From Linum tenue (taxonomy: Eukaryota; Streptophyta; Magnoliopsida; Malpighiales; Linaceae): a stretch of DNA of 64,000 nt. The notes below the pieces were generated by a model. That model saw only the letters and a list, made by a program, of their open reading frames with translations. It was not told the DNA's origin and did not search any database. The stretch lies in the NCBI GenBank assembly GCA_946122785.1, contig CAMGYJ010000008.1, forward strand, positions 7,217,742-7,281,741. The letters are read 5' to 3'. Made by a program: the position numbers and the translations under genes. Shown piece after piece: positions 11,794-24,168 of the stretch (the first letter of the stretch is position 1; each line of letters begins with the position of its first letter).

Positions 11794-14692
11794 ATGAGTC
11801 AAGTACCCATCTGGTGGGCACTTGTCATTTCCCTCCTCCTCTCCGTCCTCCACCGCCCGGCTGATTCCGCAGGTGTGGAGGATGGACTCAAGAACTCCCT
11901 CATCACCTTCCTCGCCCATCTGAACGGAACCAAACCCAGTTGGGTTCCTACAACCGATCCTTGCCTGAATTCCTGGCCGGGGATCTCCTGCGACGCTGCG
12001 AACAGCTCTGTCACAAGAATCCAACTTTCAGGATTCAGCCTGTCAGGAGAATTCGATCCTGCTTCCGTGTGCGTGAACCCATTATTGGCTTCATCTCTCA
12101 CCGTCATCAACCTCCAAAGGAACCAAATCTCCGGCGAGCTCTCACCGGCGATCTCAAACTGCACCAATCTGACTCACTTGCTCATAGGGAAGAACAAATT
12201 CTCCGGAAACATTCCGGAATCCATCACCGGCATCAAGAGTCTCAAGAAGCTCGACCTCTCCCACAATGATTTCTCGGGCGAGCTGCCGGACTTCACCGGC
12301 CTTCCTGAGCTCGTGATGTTCACCGCGCAGGGGAATCACTTCACGGGGCCAGTCCCGAGATTCGACTTTCTCAAATTGCAGAAACTCGACCTCTCCCACA
12401 ACAAATTCACCGGCGAGATTCCTGACCTCCATGGTAAATTCGACCAGGGCAGCTTTTCTGACAACCCTGACCTCTGCGGGCCACCTTCACCAAACCCTTG
12501 CTCATCATCATCTTCTTCTTCAACCGTCATGAACGCCCAAAACGAAACTTCGAATGACAAGGACAGCAAGAAGTCGAAAGCCCGAGCGAGGGATCAGATT
12601 CTGATGTACTCTGGCTACACCATCATCGGGCTAGGAGTTATCGGTTTCATCGTTTTCAAACTCTGCAGAAGAAAGAGCAACGCCGGAGGTAGTACTAAAA
12701 CGAAGGGTGACTTGGAAGCCAGAGTGGCTTCAGTGGACGACGATAGCTTCATGAGCAAGGCGAGTTCTGTTAGCTACGCGAAAACAGGGGAGAGCTTCTC
12801 GGAAATTTCGGGGGTAACGGAAGAAAGTGCGATGACTTCTTCTTCGCTTGTACTGCTGACGAGTCCTTTATCGGGGCACGGCGGCGGCGGGGGTTTGAAT
12901 TTCGAGGAGTTGCTGAAGGCTCCGGCAGAGCTTCTGGGAAGGGGGAAGCACGGGAGCTTGTATAAGGTGAATTTGAGCGGCGGGATGACGGTGGTGGTGA
13001 AGAGGATTAAGGATTGGCCGATTCAGACGGCGGAGTTTAAGACTAGGATGCAGAGGATACACCAGGCGAGCCATCCGAATGTGCTGCCTGCTCTGGCGTT
13101 TTACAGTTCCAAGCATGAGAAGCTGCTGGTTTATGGGTACCAGGAGAATGGCAGTCTCTTCAGATATCTCCATGGTAAGGCCTTCCATTCTTCTAATTAA
13201 GTTCTAAATTCCACCATTGTTAAGTTTGTGTCTCTTGCACCACTTACTGGAGTTGCTGAGGGTTTCCATGGTTCGGTCCGGTCTGGATTCAGACTAAATT
13301 AGAAAACGATTGAATCGAAAATAAAGAAAAAATTATAATTGGAATTATATTAAAATCTTACTGGAGTTAAATTTCAATTCAATTAATTGTTTCTTCATCA
13401 TCTTTAACAGAATTTTAGTGATTGAAAAAGAAAATATATGGTGAAATGAATTGATTTATGCTAATTTTTGTCTGATACGGTGTAACTTACACTTTTAGTA
13501 GCTCTTGTGAACCCTTGTATTCCTCCCTTTTTCTCCTTAATGAAATCATCATTATCAAAAATAAATAAAATAAAATAAAAAACTTACACTTTTAGTAGAT
13601 TTGAAATTTTTATATTGAATAATAACACTCAATAATAGGGGGATAACAAGCATTTAATCATAAAACATGAAGAAATATCTACTACAAGCATCACTTTAGA
13701 ATATTCTTTCTCAAATCAATAAAGTGAAAAATGAAACAATTTTAAGAAGATGACATTTGTTTAGTAGTTTGTACGACTCATCATGACACAAAATCTCGTT
13801 TAAATTACTAAGAAGTCGTGTTTGAGAAATCATATTGTATTGGCGATCTTATCGGAAAATGTCATATCGAAGTGTTAACTAATATGCAGTTTTTAGCAAT
13901 ATAAAATGGTTGAATCACGATAAATCATTATTTCGCCGCAAAATAACTACTACTAAATTTTTCTGTAAAACCTCGGGTGCGATTTTAAATTTCACTAATT
14001 TTTAGTTATTTAGTTACTTATGAGCTCAAACAAACACACCCATCTTGGTTTCTGCAGGAACAAAGATGGGACAGGCATTCGACTGGCCAAGCCGGCTGAG
14101 CGTGGCATCCACCGTGGCACGAGCCCTAGCCTCCATGCACAAGAAGCTCTACGACGACGGCATCAGCCACGGCAACCTCAAATCCTCCAACATCCTCCTC
14201 AACCAAAACCTCGAAGCCTGCATCAGCGAGTACGGCCTGCTTCCCGTCCCCGCCGACACCGACCACGACGAAAACCAAAACGACGTCGACGACTCTTCCT
14301 CCGAGGGCAACAGCTTCAGCTTCAGCGAGGTGAGGTCCAAGTCGAAGCCCAAGAAGAACCCGGCCCACGCGGCAGACGCGTTCCGATCCGACGTGTACGG
14401 GTACGGCGTCGTCCTGCTGGAGATGCTGACGGGGAAGACGGTCCAGAACAACGGGGTCAGCCTGCCGACGTGGGTCCACTCGGTGGTTCGGGAGGAGTGG
14501 ACCGTCGAGGTTTTCGACAAGCACCTGATATCGGAAGGCGCGAGCGAGGAGAGGATGGTCAACGTGCTGCAGGTGGCAATCAAGTGCGTCAACCCGTCGG
14601 CCTACGAGAGGCCGGCGATGAGTCAGGTCGCGGTCATGGTGGATGCGATCAGGGAAGACGACGAGAGATCGTCTTCGTCGCCGGGTTACTAA
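11794..14692 (+). CDS. LRR receptor-like pseudokinase (At2g26730-like, LRR-III group)
   Basis: Plasma-membrane receptor-like protein of 671 aa from two exons (11794-13174 and 14058-14692; GT-AG, in frame). Signal peptide is about residues 1-26, then an LRR N-cap with paired Cys, about four LRRs (SLKKLDLSHNDFSGELP, LQKLDLSHNKFTGEIP), a Ser-rich juxtamembrane stretch, a membrane helix at about 270-291 and a kinase-fold domain at about 377-655. The glycine loop (LLGRGKHGSLYKV) and Lys403 are kept. The catalytic HRD is HGN (498-500) and the DFG is EYG (518-520), so phosphotransfer is unlikely; this is typical of the family. I chose Met 11794 because a hydrophobic signal follows it directly; an upstream in-frame Met at 11590 has no such signal. 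Confidence 0.92.
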
Positions 14693-16486
14693 AGTGGGTC
14701 AGGGTTAGGGAAGAACCGGTTTGGGTGTAGGGGTTAGCTGGTTTGGGTTGGTTTGTTATTAATATGTGTGAGTGCACCATTAGTTTGTTCGTTTCTCGAT
14801 TAGTTTATAGAGCAAGCAATGTCTCCGCCGACTAATTGTGTATTATTTGGATTAATAAAGGATCAAAGCATGTCGTGTATTCATGATAAATGCACAATTG
14901 AGGAGTTATATTATATATGGTTGAGGCTATAAATGTCTAGTGAATTATGCTAAGTAAATCATTGAATTGATCATATTTGGAAAATTGATGTTATATTATG
15001 ATCTCTAATGAGTAACTCTTGTGTTCTAGTTCTTTGATCTAAATATAAAATTAATTTAATAAAAAAGAATAACTAACAACTTTAATTAATCAAAATACAT
15101 CCGATAAGTATGAAGACAATACCTATATCCAGGTTAACCATAACCTAATAGGTCAAGAATGAGAATATATGCATCCCTTAGCTAGAGATCAAGAGACACA
15201 AATGGGTTGGGAATTAACAGCCTGTTTGGATACAATTCCGGAAGAAATGGAAATGGAAATGGAATTCAATTTTTTATTTTTATAGAATTCCATTCCCAAT
15301 TCTAGTGTTTGGTATAATTCCTACAACTATGGAAATGAATTGCACTTTTAACCATAATGAATAATGTAATATGTTTGTTTTATTTTGGGAAATGAAATAT
15401 GAATGAGAGAGAAAGAGAGTAAAATGATAGTGGGTCAACAAAATAATAAAAAGTATTGATGGGTCCCACTAATTCCATCTTCATTCTCTCAATTCCTATC
15501 ACTTTTGATAGGAATTGTAATTCCCATATTTTAGACCCATTGGAATTCAATTCTCAACCTTTTTATTATTCCAAACATAATATATGGAAATGGAATTGGA
15601 AATGGATAGGAATTGTAATTCCCATATTTTAGACCCATTGTCTTTTAGGTTAACCTTGATTGGGTTTAGGGTATTTAAAAACCTTTTTTGTTACTTGTTA
15701 GTTTTCTCTATGTGTTTAGCTAACAAACTGAATATCAATCTGCTCGAACTCAAACTTCTTATTGCCTCTACTCTTCTTTTTTATCATTTTGCTAGGATCA
15801 CGGCCTTCTTTCCTTTTTTGTTTTTTTTTTTTTTTGTCTACAAATTGTTTGGGGACACTCTTCATTAATTAAGCTTTTAACAATTGAATTTAGAGCATGG
15901 TCGAAAGTTATCATTCTTCATATTCTCACTCATTTGTTGGAGAAAACGAAGATTGGTCTCCTTTCATTTTCTTTGAGCTTGGAGGGTTGTGATTCCCTTC
16001 TTCTTTTCTTCTTCTAGCATCAAATTTGCTCTTAAATAAAAGGATAGACTAGCTCTCAAATAAAATGACAAACTAACTCAACAAAATAATTGATTAGTCT
16101 TGCACTTACGACATTTAATAGCAATTCCAAGAAAATAATTCCATTTTCTATACCAACCATTTTCAGTCAAGTTTAATCTGAACTTAAGTTACATATATGC
16201 ACTTCTGGACAACCCAAAACCAAAGCACTACATTTGTAGAATTAGAAACAAGTTCCTAACTTCAATTTCCTATGAAAAAAATAAGAAACCCAAAACATGC
16301 ATTTTTTAAATAGTGTTTTCCCTAAACTACCTTTCCCTCTCTAATTCCATGAAAGCAAACAAAAAAATCAAAAATTAAAATCACATTGAAATGAAATGCA
16401 ATTTGATGAAACTCGTGGGATTGTATAAAATGAAATATCTTTTTTAACCATAAAGACTGAAACAACCATGTTGAAGTCCTAATCAG
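14693..16486. other. AT-rich intergenic region with MITE-like duplication
   Basis: No gene seen. A region at about 15220-15645 is rich in GGAAATGGAAATGGAATT-like runs and begins with TGTTTGGATACAATTCC, a common plant MITE-type end. A 36-bp segment is repeated exactly at 15507-15542 and 15605-15640. I could not define terminal repeats or a target duplication, so the element class is left open. Confidence 0.4.
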
Positions 16487-17684
16487 GGTGTCTGGAGGGT
16501 AGATTGTCTCCGGCAGATCTTTGAAGAAGACACGGTTAAAGCTATCTTGGCAATTCCTCTACCCATTAGGGCTGTGCCGGATCGCCTAGTCTGGGAGGGG
16601 GAAATCTCTGGATGTTATACTGTCAAATCAGGGTATCATAAGGCGGTCGAGTTAAGACGTCAGAAGGAGATGCAGGGGAAGGCAGTCGCTCTATCCTGGG
16701 ACCGTAGCCTGTGGAAACGAATTTGGGCCACTCCGATACCGCCTAAACTGCGGTATTTTATTTGGCAGCTTGTCCGGGGTGTCTTGCCAACTGGTGAGGC
16801 ACTCAGTACTCGCGGGATGGAGGGGCTGGAGCCGTGTCCAGTCTGCGGGGTGGAGGTGGAGTCTCTGGAGCATCTCTTCTTCCGATGTCGAGTAGCGCTG
16901 CAGCTCTGGGAGGGGGCCGAGCTTCACCTGCTGAGAGATCGGTTCCCACTTAGTAATATAAGCATCTTTTGGCGCAGGGTTCTCGAGGAAGGCAATTTGG
17001 CGTGTTTGGCGTGCGCGGAATTGGGTTGTATTTGATTTCACTCAGTTCAGTGTCCCTGTTTTGCTTTCTCAGTTTCGCTTGCAGGTCACAGAGTGGGATT
17101 CCGTTCCTGATAATCAACAAAGGCCGTCTCTTCCAGGTCCTGGGGGTCCTCGCCTAGCGGGTAGGGAGTTGGTCCCGCCTGGGGAGTTAGTGTTGTTTGT
17201 TGATGGGGCCACTCTACGTGGTTCGCACGGGGCTGGAGGTTGGGTTTTGCAGGATCCGTCGGGCGCGGTGGTGGCGGCTTCAGCGGCCTTGTACGTGGGG
17301 ATTTTTGATCCCTCCCTGGTGGAGCTGTTAGCTTTTCGGGACGCGATTCGGTGGTGTTTGGCTCGAGGTCTTCATTCGGTCGTCTTTGCTGGTGATGCAC
17401 AGGTGGTGATTAGAAGGATTCGAGAAGGTCAAGTTGATGATGTTCAGGGTGGCGCGGTTTTGGAAGAAATTCGGAGCTTGACTGGTTCGTTTTCGGTGTT
17501 TGATATTCGGTTTGTGGGTAGGGATTGTAACAGGGTTGCCCATTTGGTGGCACGAAAAGCCCTTTCGTTGTTCCCTCACTTAGGAGGGTTCGATTTTGTT
17601 TCTTGGTTGTTTTCAGCTGTATGACTTGTGATATCTGGCTTTCTCGGTAATACGAGTGATCTTTTGGCAAAAAAAAAAAAAAAA
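16487..17684 (+). mobile_element. 5'-truncated, frameshifted L1-type LINE
   Basis: Only the C-terminal part of a LINE reverse-transcriptase ORF remains. The frame through 17035 encodes the zinc-binding reverse transcriptase region (SGCYTVKSGYHKA, IPPKLRYFIWQLVRGVLPTG, and CPVC...EHLFFRC). A second frame, 17061-17624, encodes a plant-type RNase H domain (LVLFVDGATLRG, VELLAFRDAIRW, VVFAGDAQVVIRRI, RVAHLVARKA). The two frames differ, so there is at least one frameshift. A run of about 15 A at 17670-17684 ends the copy. No target duplication was found. The polymerase domain is missing, so the copy is dead. Confidence 0.88.
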
Positions 17685-17797
17685 TCTTAGGTGCTTACTA
17701 CCACTTTAGCCCAAATCTTTTCCTCTCAAAGCCCCTCCCAAACCCAGCCTAAACCGCCTTCACGCTCCCAAGCCTACATGATCTCGGCCGAAACCCG

Positions 17798-18301
17798 TCA
17801 GCTGAAATTGAACGGATTCGCGTCGTTGTCGAAATCCATGGAGGACTTAGCCGACGGCGGGAGCGAGAACCTGTCCGAGAATCCGCGGCCGAGGAGATCC
17901 TCGTCGTAATCAACGCCATTGGCCAGGGGTCCTTCGTCGAAATTAAGGGCGTAGCTTGTAGCGTCATAGTTGAATTTCCCGTACCCTTGCCGCTTCCGTC
18001 CATTAAACCGCCGCACCAAATTCTTCCACCTCGGCCCCTCCGATAACCCACGAACCTTCTTCCAGCTCTTTGACCACCACGGCGCTGCCGGTGAAGACGA
18101 ATCCAAAGGCTTGATTCGTCTCCAGAATGCTCCGGACGATCCCCCGCCACCACCTCCGCCGCCGCCGCCAAGAGTTGGCTCTTTTTTCAGAAAATTAGGG
18201 AAACAGAAACAGCATCGCCGCCTGGCGAAAGCAGCATCGTGAATGTCGTCGTCCGAGCCGGCGGAAAATGCATCATAGGAAGAGCTTCGAGGAACGGGCA
18301 T
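17798..18301 (-). CDS. Plant-specific protein of unknown function, 167 aa
   Basis: Single-exon gene with a convincing start (MPVPRSSSYDAFS) and end. It has a cluster of Cys (RRRCCFCFPNF), a run of about ten Gly followed by Ser, a basic Trp-rich segment (WWSKSWKKVRG, RWKNLVRRF) and the motif KFNYDATSYALNFDEG near residue 110. I recognise the RW-K...F-YD--SYALNFDEG pattern from small uncharacterised plant proteins but know no function. There is no signal peptide or membrane helix. GA-rich sequence just upstream (18320-18385) is probably the 5' leader. Confidence 0.75.
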   Translation of the reverse strand: MPVPRSSSYDAFSAGSDDDIHDAAFARRRCCFCFPNFLKKEPTLGGGGGGGGGGSSGAFWRRIKPLDSSSPAAPWWSKSWKKVRGLSEGPRWKNLVRRFNGRKRQGYGKFNYDATSYALNFDEGPLANGVDYDEDLLGRGFSDRFSLPPSAKSSMDFDNDANPFNFS

Positions 18302-18917
18302 GGAGGATTGGGGGAGAAGACGGAGACAGAGAGATAGAGAGAGAAAGGCTCTGTTTTCCTTCTCTCTCTGTCTCTCTCTCTGAGAGAAGGGAATTCATGT
18401 TATAAGAATTTGGAGGAGGGGAAGGAATGTAGGGGTACCGGAAATCACGCGGGGAAAATCGAATCGCTGTTACTTATGGGTTCTTTCTTCGCTGTCTATT
18501 AATGGCGGTTGCCGGTGATTCCACCAGGCCGACGCATCTCAAAACGTTGGTGATTTGAAGCTTCTCCTCCTTCTAGAATGGTTGTTTGGTCGAAATTCAA
18601 AGGTTGATTCGGAAAACTGGCGTTAGGTTATATATAACCAACTGATTCTTCCCATCAACATTAACGAAAACTCTCGTAATTTTAGTCATTTCGTCATTCT
18701 AAAAGTTCCCGATTTTGGTTTCAACAGAAGGAACGATAACGACGAATGAGTAAAAAAAGAGGTAACCCCTTAACCTTTTAGTGAACCACACTATAGCCCC
18801 TCAACTTCCAACTCTTAACAAGTCATGGGGTGGGCTTTAATTGGGCCATGATTACGGGTGGGCTTCCCCAGTCCAAATAAGATAAAAAAACGTAAAAATT
18901 CTAGCAACGTAAAAATT
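18302..18917. other. Upstream region of the unknown-function gene
   Basis: Holds GA/CT microsatellite-like sequence at 18325-18385 (probable 5' leader and core promoter of the minus-strand gene) and AT-rich spacer up to the tRNA. No coding sequence is supported. Confidence 0.5.
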
Positions 18918-18941
18918 CGCTAGAAGGAGGGCTTGAACCTC

Positions 18942-18974
<33 letters not shown>

Positions 18975-18991
18975 ATCTGAGCTATTCCAGC
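18918..18991 (-). tRNA. tRNA-Asn (GTT)
   Basis: The minus strand folds as a full cloverleaf. The acceptor GCTGGAA pairs with TTCTAGC. The D-arm contains AGCTCAGATGGTTAGAGC. The anticodon arm is TGTGG-CTGTTAA-CCACA with anticodon GTT. The T-arm GGAGG-TTCAAGC-CCTCC carries the B box, and the discriminator base is G. There is no intron. A T5 run directly downstream on the minus strand (18915-18911) fits a Pol III terminator. It closely resembles the standard plant nuclear tRNA-Asn. Confidence 0.96.
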
Positions 18992-19285
18992 CAGTTGTGT
19001 AAATCATCCTAACGCGTAGATATAATCATATAGTCTGTAACATGTTACATTTCAAGGCACGAAGCATCAGTTGCCTGCCCATGCGAAGCTGTAAATTCAA
19101 CTATTTTCTAGCATTCTTTATGAATAGATACAAACAACTTATGCACCTGTAGGCTAAGAACGAACATATTTATAGCAATATATGAAAAAGGAAAATCAGC
19201 CTAAGAAATAAGAATACATCTGTTTTGGAGAGGGAAAAACGGTCTTTAGCTGATTGACTGTCTCTATTATCTCACTGCTGCTGTC
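18992..19285. other. Spacer between tRNA-Asn and NHL gene
   Basis: AT-rich, probably including the 3' UTR of the minus-strand NHL gene. Nothing else is supported. Confidence 0.5.
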
Positions 19286-22096
19286 TCATGACTGGTAATT
19301 AGCATGAGAGTAACCAACATAGTTGTACCTTGGTCGAATGTTATGGTGATTGTACCTAGGATCTGCATAGTCGACAGCTTTTATCACCACTGCTTCACGA
19401 CGACCGTCCTGTTCCTGAACCGCTCCAAAAACTATCTCATTCGTCTCGCAGCCTTTCTCGTAGTACGTTTTCGGGTTCGATTTGTGCTGCCTGTGATGCT
19501 GCTGCTGTTGTTGCTGCTGCTTCATTTGTTGCTGCTGTTGCTGTTGGTGTTGATGCTTCAATTGCTGCTGCTGTTGTTGATGCCGGTCATAATCTGTGTC
19601 ATCCCATTCGCTGTTGTAATGCTGGTTCTTCTGAAGCAGCTCCTTGGTCGTGAATGGATATTGTCTCTTGGGTGCAAGGTAAGTGGATTCGAGAGGTGGT
19701 GGTGGGGAATCTTCGCCTGGAATCGCGTAGCTTTCCTGCATTGGCCATGAGTTCAACTGCTTGAGTTGTTGTTGTTGTAGTTGTTGATACTGCGGATGGA
19801 ACTGATAATGATGAACCACGGGTTTCCTTCTGAAGCCTGGAATTAGTCCCCCAACGAGTCTTCCGAGTGAACTGAACGTGCCTTCGTCTTCTGGTTTATT
19901 GTTATCATGATGTTCGTCTTCGCTTGGGATTAGAGGAGGTCTCACAGATTGAGATGGCCTCCGATATGGTGGAGGTGGCATTGGTGTAGCTTTCTTCACG
20001 TAATAAGCTCTTGGGTCCTAGCATTAAAGAGCACTTGAAACTCTGGTCATGTTTACAGGAACACAAGCAAAAGGATATTTGCACAATGTACTGTTGCATA
20101 ACTTATAACACAATACTAAAGCAGTAAATTTGGAGACGTGTTGTTGCTTACATGACGAGGAGAGAAGAAAGCTTGGACCTTTCGCTGCAGAAGTGCCAAC
20201 ATATATCCAAAGAACCCAGCAATGACGAGCATTGCTACACCTGTAAACACAAGAGTGTAACAAACAAAACACTGAGTGGTTGAAAAGAAGGAGAAACATA
20301 ATGAGTCATGGAAAGTACTATCATTACCCAAGTGGAAAGTACTATCATTCTGATTACCCAAGTGGAAAGTACTATCATCTTGATAGTTGCTGCAATCCTC
20401 GTCATGGAGTTGGATCTCTCTAATTGCCTGGTTACCTCTATCCACAACCAAGAGAGAGCAGCTACTTCCGACATAAAGCACATCAAAATCGTTAGATAAT
20501 TTGGCTTCTTCACTTGGCCCATCAATGTGGCCACCTGCTCGAGTCTTTTTGCCTCCTGCAATAGTTGTAACACCTGCACAGATAAAACCAGGCATGGTTA
20601 TCTTTTTCTCCAATCTGTTGAAAACCAAAGGCTCAGACAGCAAGAGGGGTTCTTTTAGACATTTTAGTACCTCCCTCACTAATCTTCCTGATAGCCATGT
20701 TCATGGTGTCTGCAATATATATGTTTCCTTTGTCATCTGCAGCTAGACCTTTCGGATGGTTCATTTTTGCTTCCCTTAACTTCCCATCGACATGCCCTGT
20801 GTATCCTTCAGGAGATCCAGCAACCAGCTTTGGCCTGCTATCTGCATTGCCTCAAATTCACCCCCATATAAGAAAATGACAGATTCTACGAGGAAAGGAC
20901 TTGGCAAACATAATCACCGAAGCAAAAACTTCAACTCTCATTTTTTCAGAGAGGAAACATCTTATTTCAATAAGTTGGCTAAAGAAAGCATTTTAGACTT
21001 TAGCTTTGAAGTCCAAACCATATTTCAGGTTTCTTACTGAAAACCAGTGAAGTCAGCCTTCTGGTTTCTAAAAGAAACATTAACTGCTAATCTTGTAAGA
21101 CACAAAAGCCTCCAAGACCAAGGATCAAGCCTTGATTTCGAGACAAATTGGAAGTGCTAAAAATCTTAAGGAAAAAGCAAAGGATGGAATTAGGTGATGT
21201 AAACAGAACTGAAAATGTTGTCCCATGTACTTTTAAGAGTTTGAGGCTTGTAATTGACAAAAGGCATTAAGTATATGTTTGCTCACATTTCAAGCATGTG
21301 TTCTAGTTATTCTTTCCTTCACTTCTCTTTTATCTTTCCTTTTGACTCAAAATAGAATCTTCCCCACAAATTGAAAAGATAAAAGGAGAAGGAATCCAAA
21401 TCCAGATCTCATTTCCAACCCCTGAAGCTAAGCACCCAAAATGAATCCATTCTTTCGAACATGGAGTCACAAACACACAATCTGGGCAACTAATTCTTAG
21501 AAAATGGTTAACAAACTTACATTCAGATAGTGGAGTTTGCATCTTGTAAAGGTTACTGTTCTCTGAATCCAGGACCATGAGCTCGCCACTTGGAGAAACC
21601 TGGACTGAGAAAGGTTCAATCCCAAGCTTACTTCCATCAAACACAGTCTCTACTGTGTACCCATCTTCAAATTTTACCAGGGAACGCCCAGAAACAGCTG
21701 GAGGAGCTTCCCCACCCATCAAACCCTTCAGCCTTGAAACTGTCCCTATAATTACCCATTCACCCATGAAACAACAGCATAAGCAAGCAAATAGGCCTCT
21801 TCTCTTTGTGAATCCAATGAAGAGAAGCAACTAAGTTACCTGTTTTGGGGCTGGATTTGAGGGACCAGAGCCACTTCACAAGTGCTGAAACCACATTGGT
21901 GACGATTCCAGTCACAATTTCTGCATCATGTGTAATACCCAAAGATTTGAATCAGTAAACACTGAAGTATGAACTAAGCTTAGGTCGGGCGAACTTCAAA
22001 AACCTGCTTACTTGCTGGAGTGGCTGCTGAAACCGAAGAGAACCCATTGAGAAGAAGCAAGAAAATAAGAGTAAATGCAACCAGTTGCCTGCACAT
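19286..22096 (-). CDS. NHL-repeat membrane protein with Gln-rich C-terminus
   Basis: Seven exons give 532 aa: 22096-22012, 21920-21840, 21745-21521, 20841-20671, 20573-20358, 20240-20152, 20017-19286. It starts with a signal peptide (MCRQLVAFTLIFLLLLNGF), then NHL beta-propeller blades (KLVAGSPEGYTGHVDG, MNHPKGLAADDKGNIYIADT, VTTIAGGKKTRAGGHIDGPS, DVLYVGSSCSLLVVDRGNQAIR), a membrane helix (VAMLVIAGFFGYMLALLQRK) and a long tail with Pro and poly-Gln. The propeller probably faces outside or the lumen and binds an unknown ligand. The Gln/His tract (encoded around 19490-19590 and 19755-19795) is lengthened relative to the homologues I recall. The exon 5 donor region is repeated, so an in-frame alternative donor at 20328 is possible. 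Confidence 0.88.
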
Positions 22097-24168
22097 TTTG
22101 CTGATTAGCTTCCTGCTCCCTCAACTGAAATAATTATGGAGAAGGAGGAGGAGAAGGGAATGGTGGAAATCAGAAAATGCCAAAGATTTGAGCTTTTTGA
22201 CGTTTTATACTAAGAGACACACAAACCAGCTGCTCTCATATCGAGACCCCACTGACTGAATCCAGTTTATATATTGTTGCTTATTGCCACCTTTTTAAAC
22301 ACCCCGTTGCTTTCCCTTTTACACAATCTCATCATAATTAGTGAACAGACAAAGAAGAAGCCAAGCAAAGTAAAGGAAGTTAGCGCCCAACAGTAGGGAT
22401 GGGGTCTTTATCTTCAGATCTGTCCCTCTAAACAAAAGTTTAAATATTGATTAAACCATCTCTATTCCATTTACAAATAGTTTATTGAATTGTGATTTCT
22501 GCCAAACCAATTTAAGAATGTTGATAATTATTGCTCGTAAAACACAATTAGATTATACAAAGCATCTGGCTTTGTCAAGCAAGGAATGTTTCTGTACCTC
22601 TTTCTCTTTTTGTTTCCTTTTCTTTTTAGGAGTATCAAAGTCTGAAACTTTGGCCATCATTTCTCAATCTGTTGGGCCTTGTGAGTTTAAGCAACTTCTC
22701 ACTCAAGCCACTTAATCCTAAATCATGTCAGATATCACAGACCGACAACATCTAATTATCTGACATGCACATATATTCTGTTCATGTTATGCACCAGGAT
22801 TTTGATATTATAAATAAAAATCTGATATATATTCGGTTTATTATTTTTTGAGACTACTCAATATCAAAACGTCAATATTTTTATATGAGAATGTACCTAT
22901 GTGATGGAAGCATAATCCACAATTGTTAAATACACAAAATAATACATATTAACAAATAAGCACAAAATTAGCACGCAGTAACGATATATCAAGTACTGTA
23001 CAATCCATTGTATAAGCCTATAAGGACATTTGAGACCATAAGTACGATAACCCAATTCATCCGAAGTGCAGATAACTGATTGCAAGACACAGTCAGGTGG
23101 GTGAATCAAAGAGGTTAGAGAAATAAACAAATGTTTTTGAGGCATGTGCCATGGACCCAACTGTATTGACACAGCAAATTTTCTGTACTCTGTTTTGCAG
23201 TCTCACTCAGAAACATCCAAACGATGCATGCTCCCACCAAGCACCCACCCAAGTTGTCTGGAATAGAATCTCATGGGAAGTTGTGCCTTCTAAATTCTCT
23301 TTAGGCCTACTTACCTGAGGTAAATATGGAAGCAGACTTGCCAATTTGGCAATTTCCTTCTCTGATTTCCGCTACCTAAGGCCAAAGGCCACACAAATTG
23401 CAAACTTATAAATTATAATCGCTCGACCCATAGTAAAAATGGGTACCTAGAAGAAGCCCACACTCAAAGCAAAGACCGTCTTATTGACTATTTTTCCAAC
23501 CTCCAAGGCTACAACTTATCACGCTCAGATCTCATCGCAGCCTCCCTTTGCGAGGGAAGTAAAGCAGCTCGTCAAAACCAAAAATGATGCCCAATGCTTT
23601 AAGCAAATGGGAAGAAACCAGTTTATCCTTTCGGTCATCTGAAATCGCCAGGAAAACTCGGGAAATGAAACCACACACACCGACAAATTAAACCAATCCT
23701 TCCATCCGATATCTTGGACAACAACAAGCTCACACAGGTAAGCCAGAATCAGGAGTAGCTACTAGTTTCACTTTGAAGCCAAGGGATGGACAGATCACAA
23801 GAGGGCTCTTTATTTGCTCCAGATAACAACACAAACCAATTCCAAGTTGCATCAGTAATAAACAACAATCAACCAAGTAACTGGCCGAAACAGCAAAAAG
23901 AAAAGGAAAAGATGAACAAATATGCAAGCACTTTCATGCCAATCAAAGTTATAATATCTTTTCCAGAGAAGGCATAGTAGCTCCAGAGCTCCGGAGGCTG
24001 AAGGCTTTCCCAGGTTATGGAAACAGGGCCATCAATAACGGTGGAAAATATCTTTCTATCCTCGCACACCACTTAATAAACAGAAGACAAGGCAAAACAA
24101 CGTTGAATTCTTAGGTGCCATAGAAGCTGGTAACCAAGCTGCCCTCTAGAAGTGTTTCAGAGAGGGTC
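22097..24168. other. Intergenic region
   Basis: No supported gene. The left 200 bases are the NHL gene promoter side and 24000-24168 is likely the 3' UTR of the complex I gene. The middle is AT-rich with only short, unrelated open frames. Confidence 0.55.

Noticed and set aside
12154..14592. Long antisense and alternate-frame ORFs over the receptor kinase exons
   Set aside because: Shadows of GC-rich coding sequence; the sense frame explains the conservation.
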